A stretch of 46,139 nt of DNA from Candidatus Brockarchaeota archaeon (GCA_017601145.1 JAFNIV010000012.1:1-46139); one strand, 5' to 3'; positions 27,159 to 38,530 are shown, counted from the stretch's first letter. Notes: generated by a model from the sequence alone, not told the origin. Program-made: numbers and translations.

Positions 27159-27417
27159 GTTTAATCAACCAATAAGGTTTATGTTCTTAAGTTACAAAGA
27201 CCTTTTTTAATAAACAATTCTTTTAAAACTTTTGTGAGTACTTTTAGTAAGAATACAAGCGTGCAAAGCTTCTAGGCTTTTTTTGTTCGTTAACAAGGTT
27301 TACATAGCTGAAAGTAAGCATATCTTACAAATAAAGAACATTTGGATTATGCTATCAAACAAAAAAGTTACTAACTTCAAAGCAAAAATTAAAATATCGA
27401 TCTTTGCTCTACCTTAA
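27159..27417. other. Intergenic region after pheT with T-rich termination signal
   Basis: No gene is seen. Runs of T at ~27199-27206 and ~27280-27287 are consistent with archaeal terminators for the pheST operon. An AATTAAAATAT element at ~27387-27396 lies 22-31 nt before the structured RNA at 27418 and is a likely promoter TATA box. Confidence 0.4.
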
Positions 27418-27514
27418 TGTGGCTGGTTGAAATCCCCCATTCAAAGCGGATCCTACCGAGACGGAAGGTCCAGCAATGAGGGTGGAGTACCCAGAATGGG
27501 GAAAACCAGCCACA
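27418..27514 (+). ncRNA. Structured non-coding RNA candidate, possible divergent 5S rRNA
   Basis: A GC-rich 97-nt island in AT-rich DNA with its own TATA-like box. TGTGGCTGGTT at the 5' end pairs perfectly with AACCAGCCACA at the 3' end. An inner CCCCATTC/GAATGGGG helix follows, separated by an asymmetric loop with TGA facing GA (kink-turn-like). Inside are two hairpins (GGATC/GGTCC and GGGT/ACCC). Segments resemble 5S loop C (CGGAAG...AGC) and loop E (GAGTAC...ATGGGGAAAACC), and the rRNA operon here lacks 5S, but the length is short and the best fold is a rod rather than the 5S three-way junction. A new or divergent RNA is equally possible. Confidence 0.5.
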
Positions 27515-27521
27515 GCTCGGC

Positions 27522-27998
27522 TTAAGAGATTGGAGAGGATGGGCTTGAGCTCCCAATGAAACCAATTGTCAGGGTCGAGCTAAAGTCTAAATACTTTAGT
27601 TTTTCAACTAATTTTGGCAGTCCTTCTATGTCTTTCGCATTTCTTATAACTAATACTCTAAGTTTTTTCCACGTTAAATAATCAACGTCTGCAATTCCTC
27701 TTAGTACTCTAGACCATTGTTGGTATTTTTTCTCTCCTCCTCTGTCAAAATCTGGCATTATTACTATTTTCTTTCTTTTCCCTCTTTCCTGCAGTTTACA
27801 TATCAGCTTTGAGAAATTCCTCCCTTTAACCTGAAGTACTTCAGCCTTAGTTCCTAAACTTTTAAGCGCAGATATGTCTTTCTTACCCTCTACTAATATT
27901 AAACTATCTTCGTCAAGAGAAATTAGATACTTTACAAGTTCCATAATTTTGTTTACATCATCAAAATTTATCCTCCTGTTATAATTCCTTTGGGACAA
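27522..27998 (-). CDS. Small Toprim-domain protein
   Basis: This 158-residue protein has a Toprim core: SLILVEGKKDISALKSLG (strand plus catalytic Glu) and IVIMPDFDRGGEKK (DxD motif), the pattern shared by RNase M5, OLD nucleases and DnaG-type primases. It resembles short archaeal stand-alone Toprim proteins of the COG1658 type, presumed RNA or DNA processing factors. The start appears to be TTG 27998. The last ~15 residues are Ser/Pro-rich. It is divergent from dnaG, itself a Toprim protein, with about 80 bp between starts, and its 3' end comes within 8 nt of the structured RNA at 27418. Confidence 0.75.
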   Translation of the reverse strand: MSQRNYNRRINFDDVNKIMELVKYLISLDEDSLILVEGKKDISALKSLGTKAEVLQVKGRNFSKLICKLQERGKRKKIVIMPDFDRGGEKKYQQWSRVLRGIADVDYLTWKKLRVLVIRNAKDIEGLPKLVEKLKYLDFSSTLTIGFIGSSSPSSPIS

Positions 27999-28079
27999 CT
28001 ACTAAAAAGATAGTGTTAGAACTAAAGCCTTAAAAAGCTTTCTACTGAATAGATAGGTAGAAGAGGTGATGCTTAAACT

Positions 28080-29280
28080 TTGGTCGCAGAGTCTGAAGTT
28101 CATGGAGGTCCATACTTTAAGTATCTTATAAAAATAAAATTTGAGGTCGAGGGTGTGGTGGAAAGGGATTAGCCCCCCACAAAAGCATGATGTCATAGGT
28201 GCCATATTTGGTCAAACTGAAGGCTTGTTTGACGAAACCCTTGATCTCAAAAAATTACAGAAGTCTGGGAGAGTAGGCCGTATAGATGTAGATCTAAAGA
28301 CAGAGGACAATAAAACTACGGGTATAGCTGTAGTTCCTTCTTCTCTTGATCAAGCTACAACTGCCCTAATAGCTGCTTCTATTGAAAGTATTGAAAAAGT
28401 AGGACCTTACAATGCTAGTTTTTCGCTTGTAGAAATTGAAGACTTTAGGGAAAAGAAAAGAAAAGAAATATTGAAACGAGCTCAAGAAATAATGATAAAA
28501 TGGAAGGCAGTCAGAAAAACTGAAGAATCAAAAGCGCTATCTACAGTAATGGAAAAAGTTGAATCTGCAAAACCAGTGAGTTGGGGCCCAGATGAACTAC
28601 CTGCTGGGCCTGAGGTTGATGGTTCTGAGGAATTGATAATTGTTGAAGGAAGAGCTGATGTTGCCCTTCTTCTCTCCATTGGAATAAAAAATACAGTTGC
28701 TACAAACGGAGTGAATATTTCTCAGTCTTTAATTGAATTAACAAAAACAAAGAAAAAAGTAACGGCTTTCGTAGATGGAGATAGAGTCGGAGAAATGATA
28801 CTTAAAGAACTTCTTAGGATGAATGCAAAGATCGACTACGTTGCAGTAGCACCAAAGGGCAAAGAAGTTGAAGAACTTTCTCCCTCTGAAGCATTAGAAG
28901 TTCTTAACAAAGCTTTACCTTTGCACGAGTACCTTTCAACTACAACTTCGCAAAAGAAGCTCTTGCAACTGTCAAAGGAGCAAATAGCACTTTTAAAAGA
29001 AAAAGTAGCTCAAATCAGAGGCAAATTAACTTCATTACTTCTGGATGAAAATGGAAATGTTATCGAAGAAATACCAATAGGCGAGCTATACGAAAAGCTA
29101 GACAAACACGAAAACGTAAAGTACATTGTATTCGATGGCGTTATAACTCAAAGGTTACTTGATAAGTCTGCAAGTCTAGGAGTTTATGTAATTGTAGGCG
29201 AAAGAATAGGTAAAGTTGAAAAGCAGCCAGAAAAGTTACTTGCACTTAGAAGTGAAGATCTATTGCAACTTAGTGAGTAA
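28080..29280 (+). CDS. dnaG: Archaeal DnaG (Toprim primase-like, exosome-associated), interrupted by a 19-nt intron
   Basis: Joining 28080-28163 to 28183-29280 gives a ~393-residue DnaG. Exon 1 (TTG start) ends FKYLIKIKFEVEGVVE and exon 2 begins KHDVIGAIFGQTEGLF, together the canonical N-terminus. The 19-nt insert contains an in-frame TAG and shifts the frame. Downstream lie the Toprim motifs LIIVEGRADVALLL and TAFVDGDRVGEM. Archaeal DnaG binds the RNA exosome and has weak primase activity. A frame running only from 28141 would give a spurious N-terminus. Exon 1 has no ATG in frame; an ATG at 28069 is in another frame. The 3' end overlaps convergent tsr3 by 21 bp. Confidence 0.88.
28164..28182 (+). 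other. Predicted 19-nt BHB intron in dnaG mRNA
   Basis: The flanks fold as a bulge-helix-bulge: outer helix 28153-28156 with 28185-28188 (beyond a G-A mismatch), central GTGG (28158-28161) with CCAC (28177-28180), bulges AAA (28162-28164) and AAA (28181-28183), inner GGG (28165-28167) with CCC (28174-28176). Cutting after the second base of each bulge, as the archaeal endonuclease does, removes exactly 28164-28182 and restores the reading frame. Not experimentally shown here. Confidence 0.8.
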
Positions 29281-29751
29281 TAGATCTTCATCAATACAAT
29301 TATTTAGGAAAAATTCTGTATTTAACTTTATAAACTCCGCACCCCACTTAAACTTACTTAGTATCATTATGGCTTCCTCATAGAACCCAAGATAAAGAAA
29401 TGCTGCAGCTAGAGCTTCAGCAGAGGAAAGTTCAAACTGCTTTCCATAGTTTACAGGGTTTGCTGCTATTAGCGTAGGAAGTCTCCTTTGTTCCCCTCTT
29501 TTAATCTTCCTAAATATTTCATAACCTTTCTTCCACGAGGAATCAATAACGACAATACCATGAACTAGAACTAGTGCTGAATCTTCTTTTGAAAGCATGT
29601 TTTCTGCCAGTGGGTTAAGAACTATTGCTTTCTTTGGTATTTCGCTAATCTTCTTTATTATCCTCAACAATCCATGTTTTGCAAGTCTTTTGCTTGTACA
29701 TTTCTTTGGATCATCCTGCGCAAGGTAATAAGAAAATATTTTTATTCTCAT
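29260..29751 (-). CDS. tsr3: Tsr3-type 18S/16S rRNA aminocarboxypropyltransferase
   Basis: From ATG 29751 the protein is ~163 residues and shows Tsr3 landmarks: YYLAQDDPKKCTSKRLAKHGL (family D-x-K-x-C-T-G/S-x-K-L), VIDSSWKKG (DCSW-like, here DSSW), RRLPTLIAANPVNYGKQFELSSAEALAAAFLYLG. It transfers the aminocarboxypropyl group of SAM to N1-methylpseudouridine in the small-subunit rRNA decoding region. A start at 29793 would add 14 residues but lacks family support. It overlaps the 3' end of dnaG by 21 bp and lies just upstream of the rRNA operon on the opposite strand. Confidence 0.9.
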   Translation of the reverse strand: MRIKIFSYYLAQDDPKKCTSKRLAKHGLLRIIKKISEIPKKAIVLNPLAENMLSKEDSALVLVHGIVVIDSSWKKGYEIFRKIKRGEQRRLPTLIAANPVNYGKQFELSSAEALAAAFLYLGFYEEAIMILSKFKWGAEFIKLNTEFFLNNCIDEDLLLTKLQ

Positions 29752-29847
29752 TTTCGTAAACAAAACTTTAGGTTGGAGATAAAAATTTTTCACATTTTGT
29801 TTTTCTTCCTTTTTTACAGAAGTGGCTAGAACAATCAGAAAGAAAAA

Positions 29848-29856
29848 TCCTTATAT
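29848..29856 (+). promoter_or_regulatory. rRNA operon promoter (TATA box)
   Basis: TCCTTATAT preceded by a purine-rich AGAAAAA (BRE-like) stretch. It is ~25-30 nt before the leader hairpin at 29881, and no other strong TATA candidate lies between that hairpin and 16S, so this is the likely rRNA promoter. Confidence 0.55.
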
Positions 29857-29880
29857 CCCCCTTCTTAAGTAGTAAGAAGT

Positions 29881-29957
29881 GGCCGTAAGTTGACGGCGAG
29901 TTCTCCCAGAACCTGGGCGATAGCCCAACTATGAACGGGAGGCCTCCACTTACGGTT
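29881..29957 (+). ncRNA. Structured rRNA leader or independent small RNA
   Basis: A nested hairpin beginning at the predicted transcription start: GGCCGTAAGT (29881-29890) pairs with ACTTACGGTT (29948-29957). Inside are GGC/GCC, CTCCC/GGGAG and a terminal GGGC-GATA-GCCC. It lies 45 nt before the 16S processing stem. It could be a processed guide or regulatory RNA, or a leader element for rRNA transcription or assembly. I recognise no known family, and box C/D or H/ACA motifs are not convincing. Confidence 0.5.
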
Positions 29958-30001
29958 AAAGTGTAAAATGAGGACCAATACTATGACCTTGGTCTGATGT
30001 G

Positions 30002-30028
30002 GTCGTCCAACTGATTAGATGGTGCGCG
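30002..30028 (+). other. 16S pre-rRNA processing stem, 5' strand (BHB)
   Basis: GTCGTCCAACT-GATTAGA-TGGTGCGCG pairs with the 3' strand at 31588-31614. The middle seven bases form a four-pair helix (GATT with GGTT) plus a 3-nt bulge, the exact BHB substrate of the splicing endonuclease. Confidence 0.85.
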
Positions 30029-30038
30029 GTCGTCTCCT

Positions 30039-31573
<1,535 letters not shown>

Positions 31574-31587
31574 CGTAAAGGGACAAT

Positions 31588-31614
31588 CGCGCACCAGGTT
31601 AAGAGTTGGACGAC
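31588..31614 (+). other. 16S pre-rRNA processing stem, 3' strand (BHB)
   Basis: CGCGCACCA-GGTTAAG-AGTTGGACGAC complements 30002-30028, with the opposing 3-nt bulge (AAG). It closes the 16S precursor loop for excision. Confidence 0.85.
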
Positions 31615-31687
31615 TATTCTTTATGACCTCGAGATGATAATCTCGAGCGAAAGGTGCAATCTTCTCGAATAAGAGAAGAAATGAGCG

Positions 31688-31723
31688 CCGGCATAGGACA
31701 TGTGTATTTTTCTCAGCAGCTGT
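31688..31723 (+). other. 23S pre-rRNA processing stem, 5' strand (BHB)
   Basis: CCGGCATAGGACAT-GTGT-ATT-TTTCTCAGCA pairs with 34777-34807. The central helix is GTGT/ACAT and the bulges are ATT and AGA, a perfect BHB motif. Confidence 0.88.
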
Positions 31724-31730
31724 GGGGAAA

Positions 31731-34765
<3,035 letters not shown>

Positions 34766-34771
34766 TGACTT

Positions 34772-34807
34772 ACAGTTGCTGAGAAAACATAGAATGTCCT
34801 ATGCCGG
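34772..34807 (+). other. 23S pre-rRNA processing stem, 3' strand (BHB)
   Basis: ACAGTTGCTGAGAAA-ACAT-AGA-ATGTCCTATGCCGG complements the 5' strand at 31688-31723 and carries the second bulge. Confidence 0.88.
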
Positions 34808-34836
34808 TTTTATGATTTTTCTGTTTTATTTTTAGA
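34808..34836 (+). terminator. T-rich terminator after 23S
   Basis: Successive T runs (TTTTATGATTTTTCTGTTTTA) directly after the 23S processing stem, before the RNase P promoter. Such runs terminate archaeal transcription, and no 5S gene lies before it. Confidence 0.5.
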
Positions 34837-34874
34837 GTAAAGCTTTATTTAGTTTTCTCCTTATTTATCCTTTA

Positions 34875-35179
34875 GCTTGGGTGAGCTGGTGGGCGGATTT
34901 CGGGTCTGTAAGGGCCTGAGGAAACTTCCCTCTCATCACGGGTCTCATGGCGTCGTAAGACGCAAGGGGAGACCCTTAGCTACGAGACAGAAACTCCCCC
35001 CATCACAGAATGTGAATGATGGACAAAAAGTCCTGACTATTGTGAAAGAGGGGTTGAAAGCTAAGTCTCGTGAGGAGCAAGGCCAAACAAGTCAGATGAT
35101 TACCCGTGAGATGACTGGGTAGGCCGCTTAGACAAATTCCGCCTAAACAAAAAGGGAGTTACGGCCAGCACACCCAAGC
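34875..35179 (+). ncRNA. rnpB: RNase P RNA
   Basis: The ends form P1 (GCTTGGGTGAG with CACACCCAAGC). The 5' conserved region reads GAGGAAACTTCCC, the middle has ACAGAAACTCCCC, and the 3' part carries the P4-closing AGACAAATTCC followed by GGGAGTTACGGCC. This order matches archaeal type A RNase P RNA, ~305 nt. It trims tRNA 5' leaders with protein partners Pop5, Rpp30, Rpp21 and Rpp29. A CTTTATTTA element at ~34844-34853 is a plausible TATA box. A reading frame through it is a shadow. Confidence 0.92.
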
Positions 35180-35246
35180 GTTTCTTCTAGCATGTTAACC
35201 CTAGAAAGTAAACTTTTTATTTTACTTATAGTAAAAAAGCACATGA

Positions 35247-35350
35247 GCCCCGGTAGCTCAGCCTGGTAGAGTAAAACTTTGTCGTGCTCAATGCCTTGGT
35301 AAGGCAGAGGTCACGGGTTCGAAACGATTGCGAAAGGCCCGTCCGGGGCT
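35247..35350 (+). tRNA. tRNA-Thr (GGT) with two introns
   Basis: Acceptor GCCCCGG/CCGGGGC, discriminator T, anticodon loop TTGGTAA (GGT at 35298-35300). An intron of ~17 nt interrupts the D-arm/position-26 region (about 35272-35290; exact cuts ambiguous, GAG/CTC helix). A second, 13-nt intron (35324-35336) lies in the T loop: T stem ACGGG/CCCGT, central helix TTCG/CGAA, bulges AAA and AGG, giving mature loop TTCGAAG. Removing both leaves a ~74-nt tRNA. Anticodon pair 27-43 would be A-G, so the first intron's edges are less sure. Confidence 0.88.
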
Positions 35351-35397
35351 TTTTACAAAAGTTTAATTATTGGCTTCTTTTACTTTTCTTGTTAAAA

Positions 35398-35835
35398 ATG
35401 AATGGTGATGGTTTCATAGATGAGGGCATCATAAAGCTTGAATTGAGCAAGTTAAATAATCTTAAGAATGACCTTGAAGCTATAGCTAAAAGTAAAGAAA
35501 ACAATGTAAGTGTTGAAAAAGAAGCAGTACTGCTAAAACGGTTTCTAGAAAAAGCAATTTTAAGAAGGAGGATACAGCTTAAGTTGATAGCGTTAAAAAA
35601 ACGTATGCAGCTAATAGAAGCACTAAATGAAAAACTCTATCTTTTTAACAAACTTTACTCTAGATTTTTAGAGGAAAACCTAAGAATAGAAGACTCATGC
35701 AGTTTTTCTGCTGAGGAAATAAAGAAATTGCCTTCTTCAGACGAAATTAAAGAAAAACTTTACGAAATAAGAGCAAAATATTTTGAGCTAATAAACAATA
35801 GCTTAATAGAGCAAGAGGACATCGACAAAACATGA
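35398..35835 (+). CDS. Coiled-coil / ESCRT-III-like protein in the Cdv cluster
   Basis: From ATG 35398 the protein is ~145 residues, almost entirely helical and highly charged, with a long basic helix around residues 45-85 (KAILRRRIQLKLIALKKRM) resembling the alpha1-alpha2 hairpin of ESCRT-III proteins. It lacks a PRC barrel, so it is not a recognisable CdvA although it occupies that place ahead of cdvB. A frame running back to 35284 enters the tRNA and is rejected. A TTTAATTATT element lies 30-38 nt upstream. It probably acts with the next genes in membrane remodelling; assignment to ESCRT-III is tentative. Confidence 0.6.
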   Translation: MNGDGFIDEGIIKLELSKLNNLKNDLEAIAKSKENNVSVEKEAVLLKRFLEKAILRRRIQLKLIALKKRMQLIEALNEKLYLFNKLYSRFLEENLRIEDSCSFSAEEIKKLPSSDEIKEKLYEIRAKYFELINNSLIEQEDIDKT

Positions 35836-35882
35836 AAAAGTTAAAGTTCTTATACTTGGCCTTCTAGAGTAAGGTGTTGATT

Positions 35883-36587
35883 ATGGAACAGGATGCAAAT
35901 TCAAGTGATTCTTATCTAATTCGAAAAAAGATAGTTGATCTTGATATTGTGATACATAGAATAAAAGCAGTAGAGCAAAACTTAACAAGGAGAGCTGACT
36001 CATTAAAGAGCATAACTGGAGAGCTATTAGCAAGTGGAGACACAACAAGAGCAAAAAATTACGCTCTAGAAATTGCTCATATAAAATTTTTGTTAAAAAG
36101 AATACTTTATACTGAGATGTTACTAGAAGTTGCAAAAACTCGACTTGAGATTATTTCAATAGTCCAACCAATAGCAGAACAAATAAAAGTAGTGAACTCT
36201 CTTATAATGGAGGCTAAAGGTATTGCAAAGTTTACTTCACCAGAACTTTCAGAGCTTAATGAGATAGATAAGACTCTTGAAAGATTAGTTCTACCTGTGA
36301 ATGAATCTACACCTTCAGAAACTGAACAAGATGAGGAAATAAAAAATATACTTAAAATGGCTTCTGAAAGTGCATCAAGAAAAATTCAAGAAATGTATCC
36401 TGAAGTTCCAGTTGAACAAAAATCCTTGAAAGACAAACTATACGAATATGCAAAATCAAAAGGGGGTAGATTCGTTATGGAAGATGCAGTAAGGGAACTA
36501 AAGGCATCAAGGGAAGAAATAGTCACAGCTTTAAAAGAATTGCAAAAAGAAGGGAGAATAATTTTAGAAGAGTCTGAAGGTTATTAA
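35883..36587 (+). CDS. cdvB: ESCRT-III family cell-division protein CdvB
   Basis: From ATG 35883 the protein is ~234 residues: an ESCRT-III helical core (~10-150: basic alpha1/alpha2 hairpin, then acidic helices), a linker with EMYPEVPVE (a Pro-rich stretch resembling the MIM2 motif that binds the Vps4 MIT domain), and a C-terminal winged helix (~180-232, KLYEYAKSKGGRFVMEDAVRE...REEIVTALKELQKEGRI). This C-terminal domain is the mark of Sulfolobus-type CdvB, where it contacts CdvA. It polymerises at midcell during division. CTTATACTT lies ~25-33 nt upstream (leaderless). Confidence 0.88.
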   Translation: MEQDANSSDSYLIRKKIVDLDIVIHRIKAVEQNLTRRADSLKSITGELLASGDTTRAKNYALEIAHIKFLLKRILYTEMLLEVAKTRLEIISIVQPIAEQIKVVNSLIMEAKGIAKFTSPELSELNEIDKTLERLVLPVNESTPSETEQDEEIKNILKMASESASRKIQEMYPEVPVEQKSLKDKLYEYAKSKGGRFVMEDAVRELKASREEIVTALKELQKEGRIILEESEGY

Positions 36588-36612
36588 AAGTAAGGGTGTT
36601 ATTGTTTTGTTT

Positions 36613-37737
36613 TTACTCGCTTCCAAACCTTTGCTTCCATTCTTCATATTTCTTAATACTATTTACATCTATCGAAGGTGCTCTTGAATTTATTACTTTA
36701 AAGAAATCCTGCATTACGACATGTCTTCTTTCTCCTTTTCCGCCTGTTTTTTGGAAAACTTCTTCGGCTAACATGTTTTCTATGTCTTTCACAATATTGT
36801 ATAAGTCATCTGCAGAATAGTTCTCTGTTATTTTTGCTAAATAGCTGAAGTTTATATCAGGTGAAAGTCTAAAGCCTGCTTTTTGAACATAAAGTTTTAA
36901 GATTTTTTCTCTGTCCTGTTCTTCTGGTGGACCAACATATATCCTTTTAGTAAATCTCCTAAGAAACCGTTCATCTAGATTCCATGGTTCATTTGTTGCG
37001 GCAATCACAAAAATTTTACTATCTTTTCCCTTGCTTTCTAAACCATCCATCTCTATCGAAAGTTGGCTTCTTACTCTGTTTTCTCCTCCAACTTCTAATA
37101 CATTTTTTCCTATTATACTGTCAACCTCATCAAAAAATAGTACTACTTTAGCTCCGTTGTCAGCTCTACTTCTTGCATAGTTAAAAATTCTCGTGATGTT
37201 TTTTTCTGATTCTCCAAGAAAATGCGAAAACACGTTCTTTATTTCGTAAAATTCAGCGTTTATTGATGTTGCAACTGCAGCTGCCAAGTAAGTTTTTCCA
37301 CAGCCTGAAGGACCATAAAGAAGAACATATTTACTCGGCCCAAGTTTATATAGGTCGGGTCTTTTATCAGGGTATTCTATAGCACTTCTTATTGCTCTTT
37401 TTGCATGTTCCAAACCTATAACTTCCTCCCAGCTTATGTTTTTCTTTTCAAGTCTCATAATATCTGAAATTTTGTTATTATCATCAATTGTTACCTTTAT
37501 TGGTTCTTTTTGAGATTCAAGTTCTGAAATCCTCCTTTTGTATTTTTCAATTAATCCAAGGTAAGTTCTTCTTAGAGTATCTTCTTCAACAAGGTTACAC
37601 AGTTTTCCTAGTATCTCAATCACATTTTTGTATTCTACAATTGCTTTTTCTCTTTCATTTGCTAGATCGTATTGAACAGCTAAATTTGCTTTTTGACTAG
37701 CTATGTCTTCAAGTTCATTAATTGCCATGGTACTCAT
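36613..37737 (-). CDS. cdvC: Vps4/CdvC AAA ATPase with MIT domain
   Basis: This ~374-residue protein (ATG 37737; alternatives 37743 TTG, 37728 ATG) has an N-terminal MIT three-helix domain (~5-80) that recognises ESCRT-III tails, followed by an AAA module: Walker A GPSGCGKTY, Walker B VVLFFDEVDSIIG, sensor 1 VIAATNEPW, arginine finger region DERFLRRFTKRI, and the Vps4-type C-terminal part. It disassembles ESCRT-III polymers. It is convergent with cdvB and divergent from the second ESCRT-III gene, rather than in the canonical cdvABC operon. Confidence 0.93.
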   Translation of the reverse strand: MSTMAINELEDIASQKANLAVQYDLANEREKAIVEYKNVIEILGKLCNLVEEDTLRRTYLGLIEKYKRRISELESQKEPIKVTIDDNNKISDIMRLEKKNISWEEVIGLEHAKRAIRSAIEYPDKRPDLYKLGPSKYVLLYGPSGCGKTYLAAAVATSINAEFYEIKNVFSHFLGESEKNITRIFNYARSRADNGAKVVLFFDEVDSIIGKNVLEVGGENRVRSQLSIEMDGLESKGKDSKIFVIAATNEPWNLDERFLRRFTKRIYVGPPEEQDREKILKLYVQKAGFRLSPDINFSYLAKITENYSADDLYNIVKDIENMLAEEVFQKTGGKGERRHVVMQDFFKVINSRAPSIDVNSIKKYEEWKQRFGSE

Positions 37738-37822
37738 ACTCAATTTATCTCGTATATTTGGTCTTTTTCTTTAGAATGATAGACTAATTATTTCATATTT
37801 GTTTAAGTGACGCAGATGAAAA

Positions 37823-38479
37823 ATGGTGCTAGATTTCCTATTTGGTAAGAATAAGGTAAAGCCAGAAAAGCCAATAGAACCTATAGCTGAAAAAATAGAT
37901 TATCGCCAAAAAATACAAGAAATAAATGTTAAGCTTAAAATTCAGAAGGAAAAATTAGAAAGGAGCTTAGCTAACTTAGAATACAAAAATAAACAACTTT
38001 TTGATAAAGTCGTAAAGGCTCAAGCAGAAAAAAATAAAGAATGGGCAGTACTTTATGCAAATGAAATGGTCCAAGTTAAAAAAATAGCAAGCACCATTTC
38101 CACTGCAATAGCTGCCCTTGAAAAAGTTTCATTACGTCTTGAAACTGTGCTTGTTACCATGGATGTTAAAGACTTACTAACTTCTCCAGAAGTTGCAATA
38201 TTAAAACCTCTTTCTGAGTCATTAAGAGGTGTTATGCCTGAAGTATCAATGGAGCTTAATAAGATTTCAGAATCTTTAGACGAAGTTGCTCTCTCATTTG
38301 GAGCTGCTGAAGGCTACAATACAATACAATACGTTAAAGACGAAGATGTTCAATCTATACTCAGAGAAGCCTCAATTGCAGCAGCGCAAAGGATCAGAAA
38401 TACCTTTGCACAACCTGATTTCGACACATTAAAAGAAAACGAAAAAACTTCTTCTACAACTGTAGGAAATAACTGGTGA
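37823..38479 (+). CDS. Second ESCRT-III protein (CdvB paralog without winged helix)
   Basis: This 218-residue protein has a short N-terminal amphipathic MVLDFLFGKNK segment (membrane-insertion type), a basic alpha1-alpha2 hairpin with long coiled coil (~30-110), then the acidic helices common to ESCRT-III (VAILKPLSESLRGVMPEVSMELNKISESLDEV). It lacks the C-terminal winged helix of CdvB and ends in a disordered tail, like Sulfolobus CdvB1/B2. Expected to co-polymerise with CdvB and be remodelled by the divergent Vps4, whose promoter region it shares (85 bp between starts). Confidence 0.87.
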   Translation: MVLDFLFGKNKVKPEKPIEPIAEKIDYRQKIQEINVKLKIQKEKLERSLANLEYKNKQLFDKVVKAQAEKNKEWAVLYANEMVQVKKIASTISTAIAALEKVSLRLETVLVTMDVKDLLTSPEVAILKPLSESLRGVMPEVSMELNKISESLDEVALSFGAAEGYNTIQYVKDEDVQSILREASIAAAQRIRNTFAQPDFDTLKENEKTSSTTVGNNW

Positions 38480-38530
38480 AAGAACACAGCAACTGCAAAG
38501 TTTATTTAGTTTTTTTATTTGTTTTAAAGT

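Larger units (their letters stand above)
31574..31730 (+). other. 16S-23S internal transcribed spacer without tRNA
   Basis: It contains the 3' arm of the 16S stem, two short hairpins (CTCGAGAT...ATCTCGAG at ~31628-31647 and CTTCTC...GAGAAG at ~31662-31679) and the 5' arm of the 23S stem. No tRNA-Ala, unlike many euryarchaeal operons. Confidence 0.8.

Noticed and set aside
27514-27581. Possible tRNA from the AGCTCG/CGAGCT pairing
   Set aside because: No T loop consensus, no proper anticodon arm; part of the Toprim coding region.
28141-28185. Start of dnaG at 28141
   Set aside because: The resulting N-terminus (RSRVWWKGISPPQ) is unlike any DnaG and comes from reading through the intron in the wrong frame.
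34877-35122. 81-codon open frame
   Set aside because: It coincides with RNase P RNA, whose conserved core is plainly present.
35284-35397. Upstream extension of the coiled-coil gene
   Set aside because: It would start within the tRNA-Thr gene.
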